From: Candidatus Methanoperedens sp.
GTDB taxonomy: Archaea; Halobacteriota; Methanosarcinia; Methanosarcinales; Methanoperedenaceae
Length of the DNA: 35,389 nucleotides
NCBI GenBank assembly: GCA_030650845.1
Contig: JAUSDC010000058.1
Coordinates: forward strand, 1-35,389
Reading direction: 5' to 3'
Below are positions 16,059 to 25,075 of the stretch, one piece after another. Position 1 is the stretch's first letter, and each line of letters opens with the position of its first letter. The notes beneath the pieces are model-generated. The model saw nothing but the letters and a program-made list of their open reading frames with translations. It had not been told where the DNA came from and made no database searches. A program made the translations under genes and the position numbers.

Positions 16059-17474
16059 TCACCTCGATATCTCAACAGGCGTGAGCATTCCTTTCTCTAT
16101 CCCGAACTTCTTTGATGTAATAAGAACATTATCCTGCACAGGCGCCACCTTGAACTTCTTCTCAATCGAAGCACCGTTGGATTTTATCTTGAGCGTACCG
16201 CCTTTCAACAACTTGAGCGCCCTCACTGTGTTCAGGTTCAACTCCACGAAATCGTTATCGTCCGCAAGGTTAAACCATATGAACGGATTGTAAACGCTTA
16301 CAAGCGCGGTCTTTGCCTCGTTAAGCTTTACCGCCCCCTGTATCGCGCCGTATGCTGATCTATCATACTTCGGGATCGTGAACTCATCCACTGCCGAAAT
16401 TCCGATAGCTTTTTTCACTGATTCATGGAGAGCATTGAACTCGAATTTTGCGCCTGCAATGATGCCAAGCGCATCCAGTCCATTAGTCCCTGCGCCTCCG
16501 AGAGCCTGCGCCCTTCCTTCGTTGTTGATAAGCGTGCCTTTCTTCTTATAGAGCGGCTCATGTGCGATCACAATATTTGCTTTTGACGATGATGCCTGGC
16601 CCGCCTGGATTATCAGGTTCGTGAGTTTTGAAAGTGTTTCTGATGGGATCAGCGTCGATGGGTCTGATTCAAGACAGAACAGCGTCTTTATCGTTCCTTT
16701 ATTTATATCATCAATAAGCTGCACCAGAGATTTTTGTTTTGCATCCTTTGCAAGAAGATACGCGCCAGTGGAATTTGCGAATGGCTTGAGGAAAGTAACT
16801 TTCGCGCCTGCATTCTTTGCAAGAGCCAGCACGCTCTTTACCTGCTCCACATCTGATAGCGGATGGAAATCAGTGATAATAAGCGAATCCTTTGTGAGTG
16901 CAAGTTTGGAAACATCATTGGGCTTTATCATTTCATCGGCAATAGCCAGGGTCTTCCACCATACGGCAGTGATCTTCGCACCTTTTTTCTTTGCAGAAAG
17001 CAGACGCCTGACGATAAGCGGATACTGCTCGTAGGGATCTATGAAAAGAACGATATGTTTTGCTGCTTCGATCTCAGTGTACGGAAGTCCGACGCTCAAT
17101 GTCCGGTAAGTATCCTTTGGAAGCGCTTCGAAATTAATTCCAGTGCATAAAAATGATTCACCAATTTTCTGGAATGCAAGAAGTTCCTCGCTTGTAGTAT
17201 TCCCGAAGGATAAGAATGCTGTAGACCCTTTTCCGGCAGATATTCTCTTTGCAGCATCTTTGGCAGCATCTTCAAGTGTGACTTCCTTTCCATCGATCAT
17301 CGATTTTACCGGCGCATACAATCTTGGAAGGCTCATCCCGAACCTGCACAGTTTTCCGGCATTTGCAGGCGACGACTTCCTGAAATCAACTTCCAGAGCG
17401 CCGTTCTCCCTGATGTATAATCCGCAGCCAAAATTGCAGCCAGGGCAAATAGTTGAATAAACATTATCGCTCAT
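16059..17474 (-). CDS. Shortened molybdopterin-oxidoreductase-type protein (FdhA/NuoG-like)
   Basis: The N-terminus binds one [4Fe-4S] cluster through C10-x2-C13-x3-C17-x25-C43 (ICPGCNFGCGLY ... GKLCRFGMSL), the hallmark of FdhA/FwdB/NuoG-type proteins. Later blocks, such as IEAAKHIVLFIDPYEQYPLI and NNEGRAQALGGAGTNGLDAL, match the molybdopterin-oxidoreductase fold. At 471 residues it is clearly shorter than FdhA (about 680). The segment expected to hold the catalytic Cys or Sec is not recognisable: the sequence passes from INFEALPKDTYRTLSVGLPY straight into the next strand. It may thus be a structural or electron-transfer subunit like NuoG rather than an active formate dehydrogenase. It is preceded by the FdhB-like gene, with the small peptide gene between them, and overlaps that peptide gene by 4 bp. 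Confidence 0.82.
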   Translation of the reverse strand: MSDNVYSTICPGCNFGCGLYIRENGALEVDFRKSSPANAGKLCRFGMSLPRLYAPVKSMIDGKEVTLEDAAKDAAKRISAGKGSTAFLSFGNTTSEELLAFQKIGESFLCTGINFEALPKDTYRTLSVGLPYTEIEAAKHIVLFIDPYEQYPLIVRRLLSAKKKGAKITAVWWKTLAIADEMIKPNDVSKLALTKDSLIITDFHPLSDVEQVKSVLALAKNAGAKVTFLKPFANSTGAYLLAKDAKQKSLVQLIDDINKGTIKTLFCLESDPSTLIPSETLSKLTNLIIQAGQASSSKANIVIAHEPLYKKKGTLINNEGRAQALGGAGTNGLDALGIIAGAKFEFNALHESVKKAIGISAVDEFTIPKYDRSAYGAIQGAVKLNEAKTALVSVYNPFIWFNLADDNDFVELNLNTVRALKLLKGGTLKIKSNGASIEKKFKVAPVQDNVLITSKKFGIEKGMLTPVEISR

Positions 17475-17782
17475 TCAAGAACCTCCTTCTTGTGATTCTT
17501 ACCAAATGGACGAAGCGGTGTTAATCCTGATGAATTCTTGAGTATCTCTGTGTTCTCTGTGAACTCTGTGGTAGAAAAACCGTCACTTACAGGATTTCTA
17601 TCCATGACCTTATTTCTAAGATTGTCACCAAAACCCAGGGGAGTTAATCCAGAAGAATTTCCCAGTATCTCTAAATTCTCTTTTGCTAACATCCCTTTTC
17701 CCAATGAACCAACGAAATCAGGAGCTAATCTGCCCTCTTCTTTCTTTTTCTGGTTACTATTATTACTATGATCTTCACTCAT
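17471..17782 (-). CDS. Small repeat-bearing peptide between the FdhB- and FdhA-like genes
   Basis: No family is recognised. The frame is 103 residues with no cysteines and no membrane helix. It contains an internal duplication: ENLEILGNSSGLTPLGFG and ENTEILKNSSGLTPLRPFG, about 40 residues apart, encoded by visibly similar DNA (about 17514-17550 and 17637-17675). The second copy is preceded by TTEFTENTE, encoded by a tandem CACAGAG repeat. The frame overlaps the FdhB-like stop by 8 nt and the FdhA-like start by 4 nt, so it is plausibly translated as part of the operon. It could also be a repeat insertion that happens to stay open. Expression is not proven. Confidence 0.6.
   Translation of the reverse strand: MSEDHSNNSNQKKKEEGRLAPDFVGSLGKGMLAKENLEILGNSSGLTPLGFGDNLRNKVMDRNPVSDGFSTTEFTENTEILKNSSGLTPLRPFGKNHKKEVLE
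17546..17572. repeat. Triplicated 9-nt repeat (CTCTGTG core / CACAGAG on the coding strand)
   Basis: CTCTGTG occurs at 17546, 17555 and 17564, exactly 9 nt apart, followed by GT. A very similar CCACAGAG-n2-CACAGAG pattern is known as a dispersed repeat in many bacterial and archaeal genomes. Because the period is a multiple of three, it remains open in the small ORF and encodes TTEFTENTE. Confidence 0.8.
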
Positions 17783-18929
17783 TTAACTTCACCTCGAAAT
17801 ATGGCGGTTTTCGCATGTCCATACCGGGTTCATATTTCAACTGCTCCTGGACCGGGTTCGCAAACCTTCTATATAATCTGGTAAGCGGAATATCGACAGG
17901 ACACACATCGCTGCACTGCCCGCATCCGATACATGCGTCAGCTAGATGCAGGAAGCGCACTAGATGATACATCGACATCTTATATGCATCTCCTCTGGAA
18001 TGGTATTCTGTGCACTTTGAAACTTCGCCGCATGAGCACGTCGGGCACACGGTCTTGCATGCGCCGCAGTCGATACAGTGCTCAAGCTCTTTTCTGAAAT
18101 ATTCAAGCCTTCCGTTCTCGATCGGGACAAATACCTTACCTTTCCATTTCTTGCCAAGGTCTTCCATCACGCCTTTTATCTTGGCGCGCATCGCAACTCC
18201 TTTCTCGTCAGGTTTCTGCACCTGCACATATCCTGCATCAACAGCATTCTGAAGCAGCTTTGCACCTTTTTCTGAATTTATCTCAACGAATGTGGCTTTT
18301 CCCACAAGGTCCCCGGTGACACCCCAGTTACCGCATGCGATATCAGAATTATTTGGCACTTTTATCGTGCAATATCGGCAGCTTTCACGTCTTCCAAATC
18401 CTTTCTCTTCAAGTTCATCAATTGTGATGGCATGTTCTTTTCCGTCCTTTGTCTCAAAGATCAACTTACCCTTTTCGATCTCTTCCCCGTGCACATCTTC
18501 AGGTTTGATCTTATACATCACTTCAAGCATCTCCCGCGTGACAACAGGATGCATTGAACCGCCGCAATTCAAACCCACAATGAATGTGTTATCAAGGTTT
18601 ATCGCATTGCGTTTTCCCTGCTCGATGATCCCACGAACATCGCATCCTTTTGCTGGAAGAGCGACCTTGAGGTTCCTGTTTGCGATAAGTTTTGCAAAGT
18701 GACTCGGAACTGAGTGTAGCGAACCTGCTGAGTTCAGGACTTCATTCACATCAGAGGTAATTATTGGAACAGCTTCAAATTCATTTATCTTTTTTAAAAC
18801 AACAACAGCATCCACAAGTTTCTTTTCAAGTGCTGCTGCCAGCATTGAAGTTACCAGACCGCCTGAGCCTCCACGCTTTCTTACATCTTCTTTTGTTGAC
18901 CAGCCCACATACATCTCGCCTTTTTGCAT
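17775..18929 (-). CDS. fdhB: F420-type FdhB/FrhB subunit with two C-terminal [4Fe-4S] clusters
   Basis: The first ~280 residues are FrhB-like: RGGSGGLVTSMLAAALEKKL, LPAKGCDVRGIIEQ, GLNCGGSMHPVVTREMLEVM and a Cys-rich RRESCRYCTIKVPNNSDIAC, which in the family holds FAD, F420 and one cluster. The C-terminus adds two [4Fe-4S] motifs, C285/C288/C291/C295 and C333/C336/C339/C343 (ACIGCGQCSDVCPVDIPLTR), as in formate-dehydrogenase beta subunits. It should exchange electrons between F420/F420H2 and the Fe-S chain of the complex. Its neighbours are MvhD upstream (TAATG, 1-nt overlap) and the small peptide plus FdhA-like gene downstream. FdhB versus stand-alone FrhB/FpoF naming is a judgement; the ferredoxin tail favours FdhB. 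Length (384) is typical. Confidence 0.9.
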   Translation of the reverse strand: MQKGEMYVGWSTKEDVRKRGGSGGLVTSMLAAALEKKLVDAVVVLKKINEFEAVPIITSDVNEVLNSAGSLHSVPSHFAKLIANRNLKVALPAKGCDVRGIIEQGKRNAINLDNTFIVGLNCGGSMHPVVTREMLEVMYKIKPEDVHGEEIEKGKLIFETKDGKEHAITIDELEEKGFGRRESCRYCTIKVPNNSDIACGNWGVTGDLVGKATFVEINSEKGAKLLQNAVDAGYVQVQKPDEKGVAMRAKIKGVMEDLGKKWKGKVFVPIENGRLEYFRKELEHCIDCGACKTVCPTCSCGEVSKCTEYHSRGDAYKMSMYHLVRFLHLADACIGCGQCSDVCPVDIPLTRLYRRFANPVQEQLKYEPGMDMRKPPYFEVKLNE

Positions 18930-19396
18930 TATGCCACCCCCTCTGGTTTCAATGGACTTGGACCGAGTTTCTTTATCTGTGCAGTGACATCGCGGATGAA
19001 ATTTGCAAACTTCTCGCCTTCGCTTGCCGATATCCAGTTGAGCTGAAGTCTTTCTTTTTCGATACCCAGTTCATGAACCACATTTTCAAGATACTTGTAT
19101 TTTATCTTGGTCTTATCATTTCCATTAACGTAATGGCAATCGCCTATGTGGCAACCCGTGACAAGAACAGCATCTGCGCCTTCGAGAAACGCATTAAATA
19201 CATGCAGTGGATCTATTCTTCCTGAACACATTACCCTTATGATCCTCGTGGAAGCCGGCTGCTGGAATCGTCCCATACCAGCGCTGTCAGCGCCTCCGTA
19301 TGAACACCAGTTGCAGCAGAAAGCCACGATCTTGGGTTCCCAGCCATCTGTCTTCGCAGCCGCGGGGGCAGAAGCTGCTGCAACTTCCGAACTCAT
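18929..19396 (-). CDS. mvhD: MvhD-type [2Fe-2S] connector, copy 2
   Basis: A 155-residue protein with the full MvhD/FlpD core: [30 protein letters not shown] and [13 protein letters not shown]. The cysteines C27/C28/C31, C57, C82 and C87 supply the [2Fe-2S] ligands that pass electrons to HdrA in the Mvh-Hdr complex. A short Ala-rich N-terminus precedes the domain. It lies between HdrA (4-bp overlap) and the F420 subunit (1-bp overlap), so it most simply links those two: F420H2 to FdhB to MvhD to HdrA. It is clearly paralogous to the copy at 21399-22019 but has a different C-terminus. Confidence 0.93.
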   Translation of the reverse strand: MSSEVAAASAPAAAKTDGWEPKIVAFCCNWCSYGGADSAGMGRFQQPASTRIIRVMCSGRIDPLHVFNAFLEGADAVLVTGCHIGDCHYVNGNDKTKIKYKYLENVVHELGIEKERLQLNWISASEGEKFANFIRDVTAQIKKLGPSPLKPEGVA

Positions 19397-21402
19397 GCCG
19401 CTACCTCCTGGAACTTGAATACATTCTTGACCTGTGCAAGCAGCTGGTCATTCTTGAAGTGGCTCTGTTCAAGCGCACCAGTCGGGCAGGCTGCAACGCA
19501 TGTTCCACAGCCCTTGCATAATGCTTTGACGACGTTCGCCTTTTTCTCTTTCTCATCAAACTTTATTGCCTGGAACGGGCACATGGGTATGCAAACCTCA
19601 CATCCCACGCAAACATCAGGGTTTACAACTGCTGTAATGCCTTCTGTTATTGCTTTCTTGTTTTTAAGAAGAATTGTTGCCCGTCCTGCACAGGCACTTC
19701 CCTGTGAAACCGCATACGGGATATCCTTTGGACCTGACGCACAGCCAGCGAGGAACACGCCATCGATAGTTGTATCAACAGGCTTGAGCTTTGGATGCGC
19801 TTCCATGAGCAGACCATCTGCAGCTTTTGATAATTTCAATAATTGTTGTATCTGGCCAATCCCTTCATTCGGGACAATGCCTGTAGCCAGCACCATAAGA
19901 TCGAATTCAAGATTCCTCATTTCCCCTGCGAGTGTATCCTCTATACGCACCTTGATATTCTTGGTGACCGGATCTTCTTTCACTTCCACAGGTCTTCCGC
20001 GCAGGAACTTAACTCCAAGGTTTCGCGACCTGTTATATGATTCCTCGTAGCCTCTGAAGGGAGTCCTGATATCTATGTACATTATCGTCTGGTCAGTTTC
20101 AGGGCGCTTCTCTTTAAGGAGCTGTGCGTTCTTTATTGTGACCATGCAGCATACGCCAGAGCAGTAAATGTTGGTATTCTTATCTCTTGAACCAACGCAG
20201 TTCACGAATCCCACACGTATTGGTTCCTTACAATCTGAAGGTCGCACTACATGGCCGCCTGTGGGGCCCGCTGCGTTAAGAAGTCGTTCAAATTCCATTG
20301 CTGTAATGACATTATCATATAATCCATATCCGAAATCGTGTCTCGGTTCAGGGTCATAGGTCTTAAAGCCCACAGCCCCTATGATGACACCCACATTAAG
20401 ATCAGTATAACTTGTCTGCATATCATAATTTATGGCACCGCTTGCACACGCTTTTGCGCATGCTTTACATGAGATGCAGTTCTCCATATCAATTAAGGCG
20501 CGAAGAGGTACAGCCTGCGGGAAAGGAACAAATATCGCTTTTCGCGTACCGAAGCCTTCGTTAAAGTCATATGGCACCTCCACCGGGCAGACCTCACTGC
20601 ACTTGGCACATCCAGTGCATTTGGCTACATCAAGGTATCTGGGTTTATGCTCGATCTTAACGTTGAAGTTGCCCACATACCCTTCCACAGCTTTCACTTC
20701 TGAATAACTCATTATCTTGATATTCTTGTTACGCGCCACTTCCACCATCTTTGGACCAAGGATGCATATGGAGCAATCGTTTGTCGGGAACACCTTGTCA
20801 AAACGCGCCATCCTTCCTCCGATCGAGGGTTCCTTCTCAACAAGATAAACCTGGAAACCCATATCTGCCAGATCAAGCGCAGACTGCATACCAGCAACGC
20901 CTGCACCGATGACAAGAGCTTTATCAATGACTGGAACTTCGCTTGCCTGAAGAGGTTCAAGAAGCTTCGATCGTTCAACGCCCATTCTTACAAGGTCTTT
21001 GGCTTTCTCCGTGGCTTTTTCCTTTTCCCACATGTGTATCCATGAGCAGTGGTCTCTGATATTTACGAATTCAAGGAAGTACTGGTTCAAACCCATCTCT
21101 TCAATACAGGCTCGGAACGTTGGTTCGTGCGTCTTTGGAGAACATGCAGCAACAACAACGCGGTTGAGGTTGTGCTCTTTGATCTTTGCCTGGATGTCAG
21201 CCTGTCCTGAGTCGGAGCATGTGAATTTATTAACGGATGTGACTTTGACTCCGGGCAGAGTTCCAATATAATCAGCCACAGCTTTTGTATTAACGACGCC
21301 TCCGATATTTACGCCGCATTCGCATACGAAGACGCCTACTCTTTTTTCTTCCTGATCGATATTCGATCCAAAAGTTTTCTTTTCATCCTTACTGTCACTC
21401 AT
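19393..21402 (-). CDS. hdrA: HdrA, complete single-module form
   Basis: A 669-residue heterodisulfide-reductase flavin subunit with all domains in order. These are the N-terminal HdrA domain ([18 protein letters not shown]27/C29), FAD-binding GAGVAG at 166-171, the conserved [12 protein letters not shown], an inserted ferredoxin (C262/C265/C268/C272 and C309/C312/C315/C319), the YCSGVCCM motif, and a C-terminal ferredoxin with C598/C601/C604/C608 and C629/C632/C635/C639. HdrA bifurcates electrons at FAD between the heterodisulfide side (HdrBC) and ferredoxin. It overlaps the preceding and following MvhD genes by four bases each. Its length is close to canonical HdrA, so this module seems fully functional. 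Confidence 0.95.
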   Translation of the reverse strand: MSDSKDEKKTFGSNIDQEEKRVGVFVCECGVNIGGVVNTKAVADYIGTLPGVKVTSVNKFTCSDSGQADIQAKIKEHNLNRVVVAACSPKTHEPTFRACIEEMGLNQYFLEFVNIRDHCSWIHMWEKEKATEKAKDLVRMGVERSKLLEPLQASEVPVIDKALVIGAGVAGMQSALDLADMGFQVYLVEKEPSIGGRMARFDKVFPTNDCSICILGPKMVEVARNKNIKIMSYSEVKAVEGYVGNFNVKIEHKPRYLDVAKCTGCAKCSEVCPVEVPYDFNEGFGTRKAIFVPFPQAVPLRALIDMENCISCKACAKACASGAINYDMQTSYTDLNVGVIIGAVGFKTYDPEPRHDFGYGLYDNVITAMEFERLLNAAGPTGGHVVRPSDCKEPIRVGFVNCVGSRDKNTNIYCSGVCCMVTIKNAQLLKEKRPETDQTIMYIDIRTPFRGYEESYNRSRNLGVKFLRGRPVEVKEDPVTKNIKVRIEDTLAGEMRNLEFDLMVLATGIVPNEGIGQIQQLLKLSKAADGLLMEAHPKLKPVDTTIDGVFLAGCASGPKDIPYAVSQGSACAGRATILLKNKKAITEGITAVVNPDVCVGCEVCIPMCPFQAIKFDEKEKKANVVKALCKGCGTCVAACPTGALEQSHFKNDQLLAQVKNVFKFQEVAA

Positions 21403-22019
21403 TTCACTTCACTTCCTTGAACTTTAGTCGCTGATTTATCAGCCGATGAATTCAATTCGCCTTTATCAGCATCATGCCCGCTGTTTTGATTAGGCACGTA
21501 TGCCCCCGCAGGGGCATACGTGGATGCGCCCTCCAGAGGCGCGACTCTGGGCGCTTTCATCTGCGGTTTAATATCTTTCTTAACCGGGTTCTGACCCAAT
21601 TTTTTAATCTCTTCCGTAAATTCCTTTATAACTTGTGAGAATCGCAATCCTTCGCTGGCTGATACCCACTCAAGCCTGAGCCTCTTATCAAAACCCAGTT
21701 TTGCCAGCGCTTTCCTGGTATTATTTATTCTGACCTCTGCGTTCTTATTCCCATCAATGTAATGACAGTCGCCAATGTGACAGCCTGCAATAAGCACACC
21801 GTCAGCACCGTCTTTTAAAGCTTTCAGGATAAATGCAGGTTCTACCCTGCTTGAACACATAACACGCAATATTTTTACTGTCGATGGGTACTGGAACCGG
21901 CTTACACCTGCAAGGTCAGCACCAGCATACGAGCACCAGTTGCAGCAGAAGGCAAGGATGTTGGGCTCCCAGCCGTTCCCAATCTGCACTGGTTTTGCGG
22001 TATCAACTTGAACGCTCAT
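21399..22019 (-). CDS. mvhD: MvhD-type [2Fe-2S] connector, copy 1, with extended tail
   Basis: Residues 17-142 form a normal MvhD domain: [30 protein letters not shown] and [13 protein letters not shown], with C25/C26/C29, C55, C80 and C85 as ligands. After about residue 143 a low-complexity tail of roughly 60 residues (PLEGASTYAPAGAYVPN and then Ser/Asp/Lys-rich) has no counterpart in copy 2. Part of the tail is encoded by two adjacent DNA hairpins (21495-21542), suggesting that a palindromic repeat extended the gene. It joins the double-HdrA gene (4-bp overlap) and the single HdrA gene (4-bp overlap), so it probably bridges the two flavoproteins. Confidence 0.92.
   Translation of the reverse strand: MSVQVDTAKPVQIGNGWEPNILAFCCNWCSYAGADLAGVSRFQYPSTVKILRVMCSSRVEPAFILKALKDGADGVLIAGCHIGDCHYIDGNKNAEVRINNTRKALAKLGFDKRLRLEWVSASEGLRFSQVIKEFTEEIKKLGQNPVKKDIKPQMKAPRVAPLEGASTYAPAGAYVPNQNSGHDADKGELNSSADKSATKVQGSEVK
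21495..21542. repeat. Two adjacent perfect hairpins inside the mvhD tail
   Basis: CACGTATGCCCC (21495-21506) pairs with GGGGCATACGTG (21511-21522) over 12 bp around a 4-nt loop. Next, GCGCC (21526-21530) pairs with GGCGC (21538-21542). The first is strong for coding DNA and encodes the near-palindromic peptide TYAPAGAYV. It looks like an inserted palindromic repeat. Confidence 0.85.
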
Positions 22020-25000
22020 ACCGTCACCTCCACAACGCCTTTCTCAAATGTGATGATCTTTACGCCCCTATCAAATGCATCAATCGCCTCGCCTATTTCT
22101 TTTGATGAGAAGTGCTGCGCAGTGATAGCACCGGCAGGACAGGCTGCAGCGCACGAACCACAGCCCTTGCATGAAGCTGCGTTTATTTTTGATTTCTTCG
22201 TATTGTATGTGACTTCTTCAACTTTTACAGTCACATCATACAATGACGGCGCATTATAAGGACAAACTGTAACACATGTTCCGCACCCAATGCATTTTGC
22301 TTCATTAACGACTGATATGGCGCCTTCTGTTTCAATGAACTTGCGTGACAGGATGGTGCACGCCCTTGATGCTGCTGCGCTTGCCTGCGATATAGCTTCA
22401 TCAATGAGCTTTGGCGCCTGGGCGCTTCCGCACAGGAACACACCGTCAGTGGCAAAATCCACGGGTCGCAGTTTAGGATGAGCCTCGAGGAAGAATTTAT
22501 TCTTATCAAGCGGGATCTTAAAGAGCTGATTGATCTCTTCGTTCTCACCAGCTACAAGTGGAGTGCTCAATACAACCAGGTCTGATGTTATCTCGATATC
22601 CTCGTTCATCATGGAATCATGCACAACAACAGTGCTGTCCTGCACTATTGGTGGTTTCTCTGCATCGTATTTAATGAATAGAACTCCAAGATCTCTGGCA
22701 GTTTCATACATTTTCTCGTTAATGCCGTATGTTCTCATATCCCGATACAATACATACACGTTTGTGCTTCTGTTTGCTTTCTTGATGCGTATCGCATTCT
22801 TGACAGCGTCAACACAGCAGGTTCTTCCGCAGTATTCCCGTTCTTTATTGCGCGCTCCAACGCACTGGATCATGGTTATGGTTTTAGCATTTACACCGGT
22901 TCCCAGCATTTTCTCAAACTGAGCTTGTGTAACAATGCGTTTATCGCTGCCATAATTAAACAATCCAGATGGCTCAAGGTTCCTGGCGCCCGTAGCCACA
23001 ACTGCGGCTCCAAAATCAACCTGGATCTCATTTCCATTTGACAGCACAACACCTTTGAAATTGCCAAGATATCCTTCGACTTTATTGAGCTTTGCTTCGT
23101 TCATGATCTTAATATTCTTGTTCGCGCTTACTTTGCCGATGAGTTCTTTTAACACATCAGCAGGCTTCTTGCCATCATACAATTCCGTCATTTCACGAAG
23201 CATCCCGCCAAGTTCTTTTTCTTTTTCGATCAGTGTCACATAATACCCATTATTGGCAATATCAAGCGCTGCAGTCATGCCAGCAACGCCGCCGCCAAGC
23301 ACTATAGCCTTATTGATTAGTGACACTTTTTGTTTGTAAAGCGGCTGGAAAAGAGCGGACTTTGCTACAGCCATCTGCACGATAGCTTTTGCTTTTTCTG
23401 TGGCTTTGTCTTTTTCTTTCATGTGAACCCATGAACAGTGCTCACGGATATTGGCGAGTTCGAAAAGATATGGATTTAATCCTGCTTCGCGACAGGTATT
23501 CTGGAATAACGGTTCATGTGTGCGCGGAGTGCATGATGCCACTACCACGCGGTTAAGGTTGTTTTTTGTGATCGCATCTTTAATTGTGACCTGTGAGTCA
23601 GATGAGCATGCATACAGCATCTCCTGCGCATGTGTAACACCCGGCAGCGTCTTTGCATATTCAACAACCTTCGGGACATTGACCACTGATCCAATATTTA
23701 TCCCGCAATGGCATACGAAAACCCCGATGTGCGGCTCCGGAGAAAGCGTCTTTTCATCCGGGAATCCCCGTTCTTTGATAAGAGTTCCCCGCTCACCTGA
23801 TAAAAGTGCTGCTGCCTTTGATGCTGCAGCGCTTGCCTGTGCAACTGTATCCGGTATATCCTTGGGCCCCTGCGCAACGCCGCAGACATAGATGCCTGCA
23901 ACGCTTGTTTCGACCGGATTTTCAATCGTTGTTGCTATATTCCCGAAATCATCAAGCGCTATTCCAGACGACTGGGCAATGGCTCGTGTTGAATCCGCAG
24001 GATCAAGACCTATCGAAAGAACGACCAGATCAAATTTGGTGGTCACAAGGCCGCCAGTGTTGAAATCTTCAAATTTCAGGGAGAGTGAATTATCAGGATT
24101 AACAATAACTTCAGGCGGGCGGGAATTGATATACCTGATGCCATATTCTTTCTGTGCACGGTTGTAGAATTCCTCAAAATTCTTTCCATATGCCCTGACA
24201 TCTATCTGGAAGATCGTAATATCTAGTTCGGGGTCATGTTCTTTTGCAATGATAGATTCTTTGGTCGCATACATGCAGCATACTGATGAGCAGTGTTTCC
24301 TGTTGATCTTCGGATTTCGCGAGCCCACACACTGGATGAAAGCAACGTTCTTCGGGACGTTGCCATCCGATTGCTTTGTAACATGCCCCTGTGTCGGACC
24401 GCTTGCGCTCAGGAGGCGTTCGAACTGGAGCGATGTAATAACGTCTGGGTGATCGAACCTGTAATTCTTGAGGATAGAGGGGTCAAATGGCTTAAAACCG
24501 GTTGCCAGCACAACTGAACCAACATTCAGCTCTATTTCTGTGTCTTTCTGCCCATAATCTACAGCTTTTGGCCCACAGACCTTTTTACATACACCGCATT
24601 TGCCTTTTGTAAGGTACAGGCAATGGGCAGCATCAATGGTAGCAACACGCGGTATCGCCTGTGCAAAAGGAATATAAATTGATTTACGCTTGCTCATGCC
24701 GGCATTGTATTCATCTAAAACTTTAGACGGACATTTCTCTGTGCATGTGCCGCAGCCAGTGCATTTTGTCTCATCAACGTAGCGCGCTTTCTTGATTACT
24801 TTTACCTTGAAATCACCTGCTTTTCCTGAGATTGATTTGACATCACTATATCCGAGCAATTCAATATTAGGGTGCCTTGCTGTTTCCACAAGTTTTGGTG
24901 AGAGGATGCACATGGCGCAGTCATTTGTCGGGAATGTTTTATCAAGCTGGGACATTACTCCGCCTATGCTTGGTTTTGATTCTATGAGGTATGTCTTATA

Positions 25001-25075
25001 TCCGCTGTCAGCAAGATCCAGCGCTGCCTGGATACCTGCGATCCCGCCTCCCACAACAGCCACCGAGCCTTTCAT
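22016..25075 (-). CDS. hdrA: Double HdrA fusion (two flavin modules in one chain)
   Basis: This 1019-residue protein has two HdrA modules. Module 1 (1 to about 430) has FAD motif GGGIAG at 8-13, NDCAMCILSPKL, an inserted cluster C105/C108/C111/C115, a second spaced set C152/C160/C163/C167, and SSVCCM near 264-268. It lacks the N-terminal HdrA domain and the C-terminal ferredoxin. Module 2 (about 448-1019) has the N-terminal domain (GVFVCHCGINIGSVV, C455/C457), GGGVAG at 594-599, YCGRTCC at 748-754 and a C-terminal ferredoxin (C928/C931/C934/C938, C969/C972/C975/C979). It lacks the inserted ferredoxin, so the two modules are complementary in what they lack. Module 1 resembles QmoA-like short HdrA forms. 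The gene overlaps HdrB and MvhD by four bases each. Confidence 0.94.
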   Translation of the reverse strand: MKGSVAVVGGGIAGIQAALDLADSGYKTYLIESKPSIGGVMSQLDKTFPTNDCAMCILSPKLVETARHPNIELLGYSDVKSISGKAGDFKVKVIKKARYVDETKCTGCGTCTEKCPSKVLDEYNAGMSKRKSIYIPFAQAIPRVATIDAAHCLYLTKGKCGVCKKVCGPKAVDYGQKDTEIELNVGSVVLATGFKPFDPSILKNYRFDHPDVITSLQFERLLSASGPTQGHVTKQSDGNVPKNVAFIQCVGSRNPKINRKHCSSVCCMYATKESIIAKEHDPELDITIFQIDVRAYGKNFEEFYNRAQKEYGIRYINSRPPEVIVNPDNSLSLKFEDFNTGGLVTTKFDLVVLSIGLDPADSTRAIAQSSGIALDDFGNIATTIENPVETSVAGIYVCGVAQGPKDIPDTVAQASAAASKAAALLSGERGTLIKERGFPDEKTLSPEPHIGVFVCHCGINIGSVVNVPKVVEYAKTLPGVTHAQEMLYACSSDSQVTIKDAITKNNLNRVVVASCTPRTHEPLFQNTCREAGLNPYLFELANIREHCSWVHMKEKDKATEKAKAIVQMAVAKSALFQPLYKQKVSLINKAIVLGGGVAGMTAALDIANNGYYVTLIEKEKELGGMLREMTELYDGKKPADVLKELIGKVSANKNIKIMNEAKLNKVEGYLGNFKGVVLSNGNEIQVDFGAAVVATGARNLEPSGLFNYGSDKRIVTQAQFEKMLGTGVNAKTITMIQCVGARNKEREYCGRTCCVDAVKNAIRIKKANRSTNVYVLYRDMRTYGINEKMYETARDLGVLFIKYDAEKPPIVQDSTVVVHDSMMNEDIEITSDLVVLSTPLVAGENEEINQLFKIPLDKNKFFLEAHPKLRPVDFATDGVFLCGSAQAPKLIDEAISQASAAASRACTILSRKFIETEGAISVVNEAKCIGCGTCVTVCPYNAPSLYDVTVKVEEVTYNTKKSKINAASCKGCGSCAAACPAGAITAQHFSSKEIGEAIDAFDRGVKIITFEKGVVEVTV

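Noticed and set aside
17546-17572. CRISPR-type array at the triplicated CTCTGTG motif
   Set aside because: The period is only 9 nt with no spacers, so it is a simple tandem repeat.
17538-18702. Long plus-strand frames opposite the FdhB-like and small-peptide genes
   Set aside because: These are antisense shadows of clearly conserved minus-strand genes, with no recognisable domains.
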